DNA of 64,000 nucleotides. It comes from Mucilaginibacter phenanthrenivorans. Lineage in GTDB: Bacteria; Bacteroidota; Bacteroidia; Sphingobacteriales; Sphingobacteriaceae. The stretch lies in NCBI RefSeq assembly GCF_024721155.1, contig NZ_JAHVAP010000019.1:32319-96318 (forward strand), in the 5' to 3' direction. Positions 29,501-35,213 of the stretch are shown one piece after another (the stretch's first letter is position 1; each line of letters opens with the position of its first letter). The notes under the pieces were generated by a model. That model had not been told where the DNA came from, ran no database searches, and saw only the letters and a list, made by a program, of their open reading frames with translations. A program made the translations under genes and the position numbers.

Positions 29501-29526
29501 ACAGATACAGGTTTAATGCCGGTCAT
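20569..29526 (-). CDS. giant secreted NHL/FG-GAP/IPT repeat protein with CHU_C (T9SS type B) C-terminus
   Basis: About 2985 residues from ATG 29526, chosen because it begins a signal peptide (FFMLTLLLFKAGNVAA); an ATG 14 codons upstream is possible. Domains by position from that start: IPT/TIG at ~25-105; FG-GAP/VCBS-like repeats at ~110-490 (DGDGKPDI calcium-like loops); a second IPT/TIG at ~490-575. Five NHL six-bladed-propeller modules follow (about 576-930, 996-1346, 1413-1766, 1843-2180, 2256-2583). Each is preceded by a YTTPQxY/GGxVP segment and followed by a PPGLxFDxxTGxISGTP (He_PIG) segment. BIG_2/Ig-like domains are at ~2640-2890 and a CHU_C end at ~2900-2985 (NTFTPNGDGINDLW). CHU_C marks cargo of the type IX secretion system. 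Likely a surface adhesin or matrix protein; ligand unknown. Monocistronic. Confidence 0.92.
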   Translation of the reverse strand: MTGIKPVSVFFMLTLLLFKAGNVAAQVITNFSPVSGPVGTSVSLYGSGFSASISGNTVYFGAAKAPVTSASTSALTVSVPPGATYQPITVINTIDHVQSTSRQPFDVTFSPIKTTVTPADFDPKVNFTTGSNPLALTICDIDGDGRPDVITSNGDKTISILSSTAVNNVISSSSFGAKYDLATGDNPLSIATGDIDGDGKPDIVVVNSNTTVSVYRNLSTNGNISFAPKVDIVINNPTSLKSVIINDLDGDGLPDLAFCSGGDVNVLRNNSTIGNISFAAQKNFAANTSATSYITAGDVDGDGKPELLVTNRGNKTFSLFHNTSTQGNIQFDNRLDYSNITDAGYTAESIAVADLDGDGKPEILTTYTDNVNTANTSFVLVTRYNGPSLTAASLLYDSKFNSDHSFGQIRIADVNGDGKPDIFTLDPNNGRITIQANISIPGSITFLNAVNVNSGTGTSAFEIGDLDGDGKPEIVVTGSPKSVSVFKNDPVLTAPTITSFTPSTTSTATTVTIIGTNFTGATGVSFGNTPASSFVIVSATTINAVVTTGTTGKVRVTTPSGTAARDGFKFIAPPKIDYTTPNSYIINKTIPQLTPTNSGGAIPATTYGETSVIAGSGTVGSNDGTGTAAQFTIPYGIATDLEGNIYITEVANGRLRKITPGGVVTTVAPDAVSGTKYGTGPTQKFGSLNGVVIDADGNVYVADNLNALIRKITPDGTVTTLAGNSNITSQDGQGTAAGIYRPGGMVMDKAGNIYFTDTHNKIREVSPTGYVSTFVGSGAAATVDGQYQTASFNVPIDLVMDAAGNMYVAEQTGSCIRKITPNGVVITLAGSGQYGHVDGTGTAAQFTFLNGITIDASGNLYVTDDAYIRKITPDGKVTTVAGGGPHGAVTGVGSAVFFGSPKGITIGPDGNLNVVEQDGNRIKEVIATGYTIDKTLPAGLTFDVKTGIISGTPTVLSPPTDYTITGYNKDGSSIKVVSIEVKDEAVIPPPPPPPHISYVTPQVYPVKTPISPLVPTNTGGAVPENVYGEVSTITDKQNSGGFNGPYGIVADASGNLYISDAAQIKKITPAGVITPFAGSSTDGFANGQGNAAQFNGPAGMAIDKSGNLYVADQVNNLIRKITPGGLVSTYAGATGPDGAYQGSVDGNLTTAGFANPFGLVFDSHGNLFVSDYNGQVIRKIDKNGMVTMFAGLVYTQGTVDGMGSAAQFNDPSFMTIDANDNLYVSDYNGNCVRKITPGGLVTTFAGSNLAGFTNGAGTAATFQNPFGITSDVSGNIYVVDNNNRAIRKITPDGVVSTVAGGGLPGSDDGVGSGATFNIPYGITYYSGNLYLTDGGNDLIRKIGITGYEINKPLPPGLNFDAKTGTISGTPLESSPAADYTVTAYNAGGSYSTVVNIKVNDYVIPPPALPIITYPTPQSYTLDNTPISTLLPTSSGGPITNGSFNSVITLAGNGTRGSLNGTGNTASFNSPKGLTVDNSGNIYIADTDNSLIRKISPTGLVTTLAGSGTAAFANGTGTAASFNDPFDVAVDAFGNVYVADLNNHRIRKITPAGVVTTVAGNNTTGSTDGAGTAASFNQPAGIAVDNAGNLYVADLTGNLVRKITPAGDVTTLSGSGAVGHGDDIGNHASFNGPIGIAVDANGYVFVADSYNNIIRKITPSGIVTTFAGSGAIGDADGTGTAATFHDPIGLKIDPYGNLYVTDAQNNQIRKITPAGVVTTVTGKKLPGATDGDLAAAMFNTSFGIAIDADGNLYIGDTNNNLVRKITVDKFTIDKPLPPGLIFDKNTGSISGTPTALSPPTTYTVTAHNAAGSGSTALSIEVDADQQLPVPPKFVYETPQNYTVGKTIVNLKPKQLGGDVPANAYGEVSTFAGSGSIGSTDGTGTGASFHSPAALAMDKQGNIYVSDFSNFRIRKITPAGLVTTFAGSGIKGYVDGVGTGASFNFIAGLAFDDQGNLYVADTDNNLIRKIFPDGTVTTLAGSANAGSNDSSDGTASFFGPAGIQFGNDGYLYVSDEGGNLVRKVSLRGEVTTIAGNGGTVSNDGIGRGASFDRPVALAIDKDGNLIVSDNGLDGKSAIRQITPSGSVTTIAGQAPNHVAAGGLTTDAFGNIYFTDVGLQEVRMLKPDGTIETIAGNGATGAANGLWSEATFNDPIGIISDGNGNLVVADFDNNLIRKVALTGYKIDKPLPPGLVFDPKTGTISGTPSSTSPATDYTITGYNLGGSASFKVNIKVSDNVGPLPLPPAITYTTPLVYTVGVTSAILKPKNTGGAVPATPYGHSLVFAGSGARGKTDATGTAASFYQATSVATDIAGNIFVADRDNFLIRKITPAGVVTTFAGSGTAGSTDGQGTAASFSGPSGIATDAAGNIYVADTYGNRIRKITPAGLVSTIAGGGTQGDNNGPVAGATFTQPQGIAVDASGNIYIAEYGTCLIRKIGIDGMVSTLAGSGSPGIGDGQGTAASFNNPQKLSIDAAGNIYVADFDNNSVRKITPSGFVTTVNNNSGIQVRSPGGVAVDAIGDIFIADAANARVAKIDAAGNVTILADGIGNGVNIFEFPLGISLDAAGNLYVANFGNNNIIKVYTTGYTIDKALPPGLIFDPTTGFISGKPTAISPKTDYTVTAYNTGGSSQFTLSIEVDATGIVFGPIPDKTVCDMGVDFDPGATDDLPITYTSSDLTVATIAAGKIHITGVGTTTITAKDGATPDKTQTLKVTPALTPSIIISMTTADQCIGSAITFEATPQNGGTNPIYKWLVNGQDAGEAGPSFITSTLTAGDKVSCMLTSSEVCTTSATATSGELTFTPEQPAIPSVSITSSATGPFCGGTEVTFTATPSAAAVTPDYQWQVNGINAGTNSATFSSTTLADGYIVTCILTSKAKCLVNPSATSNPIPITLSPVSQCTIVIPNTFTPNGDGINDLWNISAITSYPNSSITVYTRYGSLVYRSTGYAKAWDGTYNGSTLPVGTYYYLIDLKNGKKPLSGPITIIR
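21600..27800. repeat. five tandem ~1.25 kb NHL modules inside the giant gene
   Basis: The YTTPQxY segment recurs near 27785, 26525, 25280, 24015 and 22775, a period of about 1.24-1.27 kb. Each unit also ends in the ISGTP segment. Within a unit about six NHL blades repeat at roughly 150-165 bp (DAxGNLYVADxxNxxIRKITP). Five in-register units suggest expansion by whole-module duplication. Confidence 0.85.
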
Positions 29527-29720
29527 ACATTTACAATACACACCTATTGCGCAACTATCATAAATCATTCATTGGAGAGGGGGCAATAATGTTTAGATGC
29601 TGATAAGGGTTAAAATCAATAATTAAAGCAGGCAGACTTCCAGTCAATCACCAAATTATGTTTTTTAGTGTGATGTTAAAGATAAAGATTTTCCGTAAAT
29701 TAGTATACCAATTATAATCA

Positions 29721-30282
29721 ATGGAAAACACCGCCGACCTTAGCCATAACAAAAAAATAAAATGGGCTTACACTGCATTAGTTGTACTCATCACCTGGTT
29801 CTCGCTTGTACTGCAATTTAGTATTTCAATACTGGCTTATATAGCTAAAGGCTGTTCGTTTGGGAGTACCCTCATCCAATTATTAAGTTTTTATACCATA
29901 TTAAGTAACCTGCTGATGGTTGTTTGCCTCACCGCAATTTTAGTGGCTCCAAAATCTGCATTGGGCCGGTTCTTTTTACAGCGATCTGTATTAACTGCCG
30001 TTGCGTTTTTTAATATATTGGTTTGCCTTTGTACCCAAAGATGGGCTAAGTTATAAAAATATATTACCGTGGCTTTGGTACCCGCTTATTTACTTTGTTT
30101 ATGTACTTATCCGCGGTGCAATCTCGGGCAATTACCCTTACCCATTCTTAAATGTGGCTAAATCGGGATATCCGCAGGTAATGTTAAACGCGTTGATACT
30201 TGCACCCTTAATGTGGGGATTGGGTGCGTTATTCGTCCTTGTGGCCCGTTATTTAAGCAGTCGCGATAACATAAATCCCTAA
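29721..30282 (+). pseudogene. broken Pr6Pr-family membrane protein (internal deletion plus frameshift)
   Basis: Frame 1 (from ATG 29721) carries the N-terminal part: WAYTALVVLITWFSLVLQF, FYTILSNLLMVVCLTA and FFLQRSVLTAVAFF. It then reads into QRWAKL and a stop at 30056. Frame 2, one base over, carries the family's C-terminal part: WFAFVPKDGLSYKNILPWLWYPL, RGAISGNYPYPFLNV and a last membrane helix to 30282. The join is near 30014-30020. Intact family members of about 200-210 residues have roughly 50 more residues between these parts, with the conserved VYN-LR region, and these are missing here. So both a deletion and a frame change are present. Not a functional membrane protein unless a shift occurs. 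Confidence 0.8.
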
Positions 30283-30416
30283 AATTGTAGTAAATGCAGT
30301 ACAAAACACCTGTTTAGGCTTTTTTGCTTTTAAAGCCCTTAGCTATCGTAATCAGGATATACGCTCTTTGGCATCCAAATTGCCTCACCCTCCATATCTA
30401 TCTAAAAAACATTATT

Positions 30417-30572
30417 ATGAAAAAGTATATATTAAGGATTGTTGCGTTGCTGATACTTGCTTCTGCCGTCCTGCCGAGTTGTTCCGTTGAATACCGCCAA
30501 CGTCATGGTCATCATGATGATCATGGTAATGATCACGGTGGTGATCGCGATCATCATTATCGCGGCTACTAA
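30417..30572 (+). CDS. small His-rich lipoprotein
   Basis: 51 residues from ATG 30417; the longer frame from 30324 lacks support. A lipoprotein signal (LLILASAVLPSC) ends in a lipobox Cys. The mature part is His/Asp/Arg-rich (YRQRHGHHDDHGNDHGGD), suggesting metal or phosphate binding; this is inference only. Followed by a perfect hairpin terminator shared with the convergent GH16 gene. Confidence 0.75.
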   Translation: MKKYILRIVALLILASAVLPSCSVEYRQRHGHHDDHGNDHGGDRDHHYRGY

Positions 30573-30580
30573 AATATAAC

Positions 30581-30609
30581 AAAGCCTCCCGGATTTTCCG
30601 GGAGGCTTT
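30581..30609. terminator. perfect hairpin between convergent genes
   Basis: AAAGCCTCCCGG and CCGGGAGGCTTT form a 12 bp perfect stem around ATTTT. The A and T ends let it act in both directions between the lipoprotein and GH16 genes. Confidence 0.9.
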
Positions 30610-30633
30610 GTTGATTTATATCGGGCTTGTTCT

Positions 30634-31500
30634 TTATTTAGCAGGCCTGGTTACCAAAACCCAATCCACAATTGTTTTTGCCTGCCCGGCTTTTATCTTA
30701 TTAACTGTAGCTTCTGATATGCCATAATAGGGCGTCTTTATCTTGTTCACCCCACCCGGATAGCCGCCACCAAGCGCAAAGTTCAGGATAATGAACTTGG
30801 GGTTATCAAAAGCCCAGCGGCCATACTTTTTAACCATGGCCCTGGTAACTGAATAGGTAACCTTGTCATCAACCTTAAACACCATACTATCGGCAGTCCA
30901 GTCAACCGAGTAAACGTGCCATTGGGTAACATCAGTCCCGGTGGGAAAGAAGGCACGATAAGCTATCGGCGTATTGCCAAAATAACCGGGGCCGTGCATG
31001 GCATTGCTGATCCAGCTGCTGTCGCCGACAGTTTCCATTACATCAATTTCGCCGCAATCGGGCCATTTGCCATTGCCGAGCGCCCAAAATGCCGGCCATA
31101 AACCCGCGCCGCTTGCCATTTTCATCCTGCAGGAAGCACTGCCGTAGGTAAATTCCATTTTATGCCTGGTATTTATGCGACCTGAGAGAAAATCGTACTT
31201 TTTATTTTCCTTGCTGATATAACCCGGGTGATAAAGCGCCTTTAATACCAATGCACCGTTTGTCGCCCCCTCTGTGCTTGCATTATTCAACAAATAAATG
31301 GTGGTGGCAGAATCCACATAAGCTTCCTGCTCGTCGTTAACCGTGTTGCCGGTTACTTCAACGTTCCATTTGCTGCGGTCGAGCGTTTTTTGGTTGAAGT
31401 CCTCAAAAAAAACAGTATCAATTTTTTTAGGTTGGTTTTGCGCTATTGCTGATGTTATTGCGCATAAGGCGATTATTGAAGTTAGGCCGATGAATTTCAT
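30634..31500 (-). CDS. GH16 family glucanase (laminarinase-type), exported
   Basis: 288 residues with a signal peptide (MKFIGLTSIIALCAITSAIA). The beta-jelly-roll enzyme has the family active-site motif EIDVME, giving nucleophile Glu151 and acid/base Glu156. It is preceded by a substrate-cleft segment (GLWPAFWALG), with NAMHGPGYFGN after it. GH16 enzymes cut beta-1,3/1,4-glucans, agar or carrageenan; the motif with ...VME favours a beta-1,3-glucanase, which is inference. A TACTTTTA box about 30 bases upstream of the ATG resembles the Bacteroidota -7 element. Divergent to the BlaI gene. Confidence 0.93.
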   Translation of the reverse strand: MKFIGLTSIIALCAITSAIAQNQPKKIDTVFFEDFNQKTLDRSKWNVEVTGNTVNDEQEAYVDSATTIYLLNNASTEGATNGALVLKALYHPGYISKENKKYDFLSGRINTRHKMEFTYGSASCRMKMASGAGLWPAFWALGNGKWPDCGEIDVMETVGDSSWISNAMHGPGYFGNTPIAYRAFFPTGTDVTQWHVYSVDWTADSMVFKVDDKVTYSVTRAMVKKYGRWAFDNPKFIILNFALGGGYPGGVNKIKTPYYGISEATVNKIKAGQAKTIVDWVLVTRPAK

Positions 31501-31555
31501 GTGGTTTTTATTGGTGGGATAAAAGTAGGATTTAAAAAAAAAATAAACATAACAC

Positions 31556-31586
31556 TTGCAACGTACGTTTTTAATACATACCTTTG
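31556..31586 (+). promoter_or_regulatory. Bacteroidota-type promoter with a palindrome between its boxes
   Basis: A TTG (-33) at 31556-31558, a 20-base spacer, and TACCTTTG (-7, consensus TAnnTTTG) at 31579-31586. The perfect palindrome AACGTACGTT (31560-31569) lies between the boxes, a natural place for BlaI-type repressor binding. The predicted start of transcription is 31592 or so, which rules out ATG 31591 and supports ATG 31612. Confidence 0.6.
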
Positions 31587-31611
31587 ATTCATGACATTGT
31601 TTAAAAAGGAT

Positions 31612-31995
31612 ATGAGCACGGAAACGGTACCTACAAAAACAGAAATGGATGTGTTACAAGTACTTTGGCTGTATGGTCCGTCAACAGTTCGCTTTGTGCA
31701 TGATAAGCTGAATGAGCAAAAGGAAATTGTACAATATACCTCGACATTAAAGCTGATGCAGGTGATGAAGGAAAAGGGGATGCTTGAACGTGACGAGACA
31801 AACATGAAGCATATTTATAGTGCTGCAGTAGCGGAGGGAAAAGTAAAGGGCAATATGCTGGGCCGCTTCGTTGATTCAATGTACAATGGATCGCCAAGCA
31901 GCCTGATGATGGCATTGCTGGATAATGACAAAACATCGGGCGAGGAATTGCAGAAAATAAAGGAAATGTTAAGCAAAATGGATAACAATAAATAA
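31612..31995 (+). CDS. BlaI/MecI/CopY-family transcriptional repressor
   Basis: 127 residues from ATG 31612, with AAAAGGAT ribosome binding site just before it. The ATG at 31591 is too close to the -7 box to be transcribed. The winged helix-turn-helix pattern of the family is clear (PTKTEMDVLQVLWLYGPSTV, then QYTSTLKLMQVMKEKGMLER), followed by a C-terminal dimer helix (EELQKIKEMLSKM). Such repressors are released when the partner membrane protease signals. The partner gene starts four bases after this stop, as in classical bla regulation, but no beta-lactamase lies beside it here. Confidence 0.9.
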   Translation: MSTETVPTKTEMDVLQVLWLYGPSTVRFVHDKLNEQKEIVQYTSTLKLMQVMKEKGMLERDETNMKHIYSAAVAEGKVKGNMLGRFVDSMYNGSPSSLMMALLDNDKTSGEELQKIKEMLSKMDNNK

Positions 31996-31998
31996 GTT

Positions 31999-33576
31999 AT
32001 GGCACACTTACTTTTGATAAGCACCACATTAAATAAAATGATCACCGCTTTTAGCTGGATGCTGATCCATTCGTTATGGCAGGGGTTATTTTTAGCTATT
32101 GTTACCGGAATAGTATTGGTGCTTGCCAAAAGGTCGGGTTCGGCATACAGGTATAACCTGGCGCTTGTTTTATTTATGTTGTTTATTGCAGGCTGTGGCT
32201 TAACCTTTATTTATGAGTGGAATAACGCTGCATCTTCAGTTTCGTTAATCCCGGCTGCGGGTAACATTATCGAAGGCAAGTCCTTCAGTTTGTTTAACGC
32301 CCATACCGCTAAGCAGCTTATCAATAGTTTTACCAACTATTTTTCGGCAAATGCGCCGTTTGTCCTACTGATCTGGTTTATGGTTTTCCTGTTTAAAAGT
32401 GTAAGAATGATCTCATGCATTGCCTATAACCAGCGCATCCGCAATTACCAGGTTTACCAGCCATCAAAGTATTGGGCAGATAAGGTTGAGGCTTTTTCGA
32501 AGAAGTTGAAGATAGATAAGGCCATTACCTTGCTCCAATCGGGTTATATTAAGGTACCGGTAGTCGTAGGGCATTTAAAACCTGTTATCCTGATGCCTGT
32601 GGGTTTGCTTGCCGGCTTGCCTGTGGAACAGGTTGAGGCAATTTTGCTGCATGAACTGGCCCACATAAAGCGGAATGATTACTTCGTTAACTTTGTTCAA
32701 AACGTTGCTGAAGCTGTGTTCTTCTTTAATCCTGGTCTGTTGTGGATCTCATCATTATTAAAGGAAGAACGTGAGAATTGCTGCGATGATATCGCCCTGC
32801 AGCAAACCAATAATAAAATGGAGTTTGTGCAGGCGCTCATCAGTTTTAAGGAGCACGAACTTTATGGTCAAGCCTATGCTACAGCCTTCCCCGGTAAAAA
32901 GAACTACCTGATGCGCCGTGTGGTACGGATCCTTAACAACAAAAATAAAACAATGGGTATAGGCGAAAAGGTCTTTTTCACGCTGAGTATTTTGATCCTA
33001 TCTGTATTAATAACTACGGTTACCATTGCGCAGATAACGGTTGGCACCCGGACAAAAGCGAAACAGCCGATTATTTCGACTTTTGCTCAAAAGAAGGAAA
33101 ACGCGGTTCAAAATACGGTAATAAAACCCAATAAGCAAGCAGCCAACAAGCCAATCAGTTCGCTACACAAGATGAAGAACAGCATGGTTGACAAACCGGA
33201 GGAGCCGATATTAAATGAGCCGGCAATTAAAATAGAACCGGCAGCAATGGTTGCATCAGTAGTGAAAAAGCAGCCCAATAACGATCAAATACAGGCCGAG
33301 CTGGATCAGCAGCAGGCTAAGCGTGACCAACAGCAGGCCATGAGGGATCAGGAACAGGCTAAAAGGGACCAGGAACAGGCGAGGCTTGATCAGTTGCAAG
33401 CTACAAGGGACCAGGCACAGGCGTTACTTGCCCAGGCGCAGGCTAAGCGTGATCAGCAACAAGCTTTGAAGGATCAGGCACAGGCAAAAATTGATCAACA
33501 GGAGGCAATGAGGCAAAAGGCGGAGATGGATGCTGCAAAAGTCAAGGCAGATAGTAACAGGCAAATTCCACAATAA
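31999..33576 (+). CDS. M56 family membrane metalloprotease (BlaR1/MecR1-like) with DQxQA heptad tail
   Basis: 525 residues. The N-terminal part has several membrane segments (AFSWMLIHSLWQGLFLAIV, LALVLFMLFIAG, APFVLLIWFMVFL). A cytosolic zincin motif is HELAH at residues 218-222, with EERENCCDDIA downstream. The last membrane segment is about 325-345 (VFFTLSILILSVLITTV), after which the tail should face the periplasm. Instead of a penicillin-binding sensor domain, the tail (about 429-506) consists of seven-residue units DQxQAxx, roughly eleven copies. The same units appear in the next gene. Family knowledge: BlaR1-type proteases cleave BlaI when a signal arrives. What this tail senses is unknown. 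Confidence 0.9.
   Translation: MAHLLLISTTLNKMITAFSWMLIHSLWQGLFLAIVTGIVLVLAKRSGSAYRYNLALVLFMLFIAGCGLTFIYEWNNAASSVSLIPAAGNIIEGKSFSLFNAHTAKQLINSFTNYFSANAPFVLLIWFMVFLFKSVRMISCIAYNQRIRNYQVYQPSKYWADKVEAFSKKLKIDKAITLLQSGYIKVPVVVGHLKPVILMPVGLLAGLPVEQVEAILLHELAHIKRNDYFVNFVQNVAEAVFFFNPGLLWISSLLKEERENCCDDIALQQTNNKMEFVQALISFKEHELYGQAYATAFPGKKNYLMRRVVRILNNKNKTMGIGEKVFFTLSILILSVLITTVTIAQITVGTRTKAKQPIISTFAQKKENAVQNTVIKPNKQAANKPISSLHKMKNSMVDKPEEPILNEPAIKIEPAAMVASVVKKQPNNDQIQAELDQQQAKRDQQQAMRDQEQAKRDQEQARLDQLQATRDQAQALLAQAQAKRDQQQALKDQAQAKIDQQEAMRQKAEMDAAKVKADSNRQIPQ
33283..33516 (+). repeat. 21 bp coding repeats (DQxQAxx), in the M56 protease gene
   Basis: About eleven 21 bp units encode DQxQAKR-like heptads at the 3' end of the M56 gene. 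They read as a continuous coding frame and form a predicted coiled-coil-like helix rich in Gln. Confidence 0.9.
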
Positions 33577-33589
33577 AACTAAATACAAT

Positions 33590-33690
33590 TAATAAGGCCC
33601 ATAATTAAACACGCTGGATTTAACATTGCAGCCCGCGCAACTGTGAGGTCATAAATCCGGACAATTAACCAAACAGACCGCAATATTTTA
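33590..33690 (+). promoter_or_regulatory. possible degenerate cobalamin-riboswitch-like leader
   Basis: The intergenic stretch contains CCCGCGCAACTGTGAGG, close to the cobalamin-riboswitch core CCCGCAACTGTGA, and later ACCAAACAGACCGC, which faintly resembles the end of that element. Other conserved blocks are not clear. The downstream gene has no known link with vitamin B12. Weak candidate, to be tested by covariance search. Confidence 0.25.
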
Positions 33691-33754
33691 ACAGCCCGCA
33701 AAAAGCAGGGTGGCTATGCTATTGCATTTTTTTAACCTTAAAAATCAAATTAAA

Positions 33755-34630
33755 ATGAAAACCAATTTCTTAAAATACAGTGTGCTCATAATAGCCACTG
33801 CATTTACAACTGCAGCTACCGCTCAGAAAAAACCTGTGACACATAAGGCACATACTTTTTCGGGATATAGTAATATGTATTCGGAGGACGGCGGCCGTGA
33901 AAAAATCAAAACTGATGAGAACGGCACCGAATATGAGTTAACCCTTGAAAATGGAAAGGCTGTTGAGCTTTACGTGAATGGCACCAAGATAGATGAAAGT
34001 AAGTTCGGCGATTATAAGGGCGTTATAGACCACCTAAAGGAGCAGATAAGATTAGCTAAGATCCAGGCGAAAAAGGACCAGGCACAAGCTCTACTTGATC
34101 AGGCACAGGCAAAGCGCGACCAGGAGCAGGCAGTTAAGGACCAGGCCCAGGCAAAGCGTGACCAGGAACAAGCGATGAGAGACCAGGATCAGGCTAAACG
34201 CGACCAGGAACAAGCAGGCAGGGATCAGTTACAGGCAAAAAAAGATGCCGAAGAAGCCAGGAAAGCCGAAGCCGAAGCAAAACTTGACCAGGCACAGGCA
34301 GCGCGCGACCAGGTGCAGGCCAAACGCGACCAGGAGCAAGCCATGAGAGACCAGGCACAAGCTAAGCTCGACCAGAAGCAGGCAGAAGAAGACCAGCGGG
34401 TAATGAGGTTAATTACAGCAGACTTGATAAAAGATGGCCTTGTAGCCGATGAACAAAGCCTGCATTCATTAACAATTTCGCCAAATGGGATGACCGTTAA
34501 TGACAAACAGGTGCCGGATGAAGTGTACAAACGTTACAAAACAAAGTACAGCAGGTTTGCAAACAGCGCTTTTTCATTCGAGAATTCAAATAATTCCCAC
34601 AGTATACGCATCAGCAAGCCATCACACTAA
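33755..34630 (+). CDS. exported protein with long DQxQA heptad-repeat region
   Basis: 291 residues from ATG 33755, which starts a signal peptide (VLIIATAFTTAATAQ); the frame from 33710 is rejected. The N-terminal part of the mature protein (about 25-105) is a small domain with acidic patches (SEDGGREKIKTDENGTEYEL). Residues ~108-215 are about sixteen DQxQAKR-type heptads, interrupted once (AEEARKAEAEAK). A short C-terminal domain follows (PNGMTVNDKQVPDEVYKRY). The heptads match those in the M56 protease tail upstream. This suggests periplasmic pairing of the two proteins through the repeats, which is inference. No known family was recognised. Confidence 0.8.
   Translation: MKTNFLKYSVLIIATAFTTAATAQKKPVTHKAHTFSGYSNMYSEDGGREKIKTDENGTEYELTLENGKAVELYVNGTKIDESKFGDYKGVIDHLKEQIRLAKIQAKKDQAQALLDQAQAKRDQEQAVKDQAQAKRDQEQAMRDQDQAKRDQEQAGRDQLQAKKDAEEARKAEAEAKLDQAQAARDQVQAKRDQEQAMRDQAQAKLDQKQAEEDQRVMRLITADLIKDGLVADEQSLHSLTISPNGMTVNDKQVPDEVYKRYKTKYSRFANSAFSFENSNNSHSIRISKPSH
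34076..34399 (+). repeat. 21 bp coding repeats (DQxQAxx), in the exported protein gene
   Basis: About sixteen in-frame 21 bp units, with the same heptad as at 33283-33516. The shared sequence suggests duplication between neighbouring genes or common ancestry. Confidence 0.9.
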
Positions 34631-34677
34631 AAAACAATACAAAATGGCCTGTACGGCTATGAAATGGGGGTTTTTAT

Positions 34678-34717
34678 GGGGGAGCACAACGATAAAACGT
34701 GGCGTTTCCCCTTTTTT
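34678..34717 (+). terminator. possible terminator after the heptad-repeat gene
   Basis: GGGGA/TCCCC arms with an inner CAC/GTG pairing, followed by TTTTTT. The stem is imperfect. It lies 48 bases after the stop. Confidence 0.45.
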
Positions 34718-34862
34718 ATTTGTAAATGATTTAATCCTTTTATCAATTTTTTCATCAAACCTGTAACCTTATGAAATTACGAGCCGTAGAAGAGGACATA
34801 ATTTGATAAATTATATTACTGATAAATTAATTGATTACTAACAATTTAATGTACCCAAAATC

Positions 34863-35015
34863 ATGGAACACAAATTAAACACCCTAAAAAACGATTTACA
34901 CAATGTATTTGTTGACGGTAACGCTAACAGCTTACAAATGGCAAGAGTATTTATGCTATTAGCAGTGCCTTTGTTAACTATCTGTATGATGGCAGTACGC
35001 CACATTGTTTACTAA
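34863..35015 (+). CDS. small membrane protein of 50 residues
   Basis: ATG 34863 opens a 50-residue frame (MEHKLNTLKNDLHNVF), ending with a stretch of hydrophobic residues (VFMLLAVPLLTICMMAV) and a short basic tail. The pattern, one short amphipathic part and one membrane helix, is typical of small regulatory or stress peptides. No family recognised. It stands alone in a 580 bp region between the heptad-repeat gene and the reverse-strand gene at 35214. Confidence 0.5.
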   Translation: MEHKLNTLKNDLHNVFVDGNANSLQMARVFMLLAVPLLTICMMAVRHIVY

Positions 35016-35213
35016 AAACAAAAGGCTACCAGTTGGTATGTATTTAATACCAGATAACCAAAAAGGTTAATAAGAAATTTAAAAGAGCGTTGCAAAGTTT
35101 ATGGTTTATATAGCGCGAGGCTATTGCTAAACTAAATTAGGTAAAAAGCAAAACAGCTATTACATCGCGCAATAACTGTTGCTAACTAAACTAACTAACT
35201 AATCGCTTTATTA

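Noticed and set aside
30001..30282. Separate 93-codon gene
   Set aside because: It is the C-terminal part of the broken Pr6Pr gene, since the family parts are in order across the frame change.
33283..34399. CRISPR-like array of 21 bp units
   Set aside because: Units are contiguous, in frame and coding (DQxQAxx); there are no spacers.
34500..34766. 88-codon frame over the end of the heptad-repeat gene
   Set aside because: Overlaps that gene in another frame and runs into the terminator.
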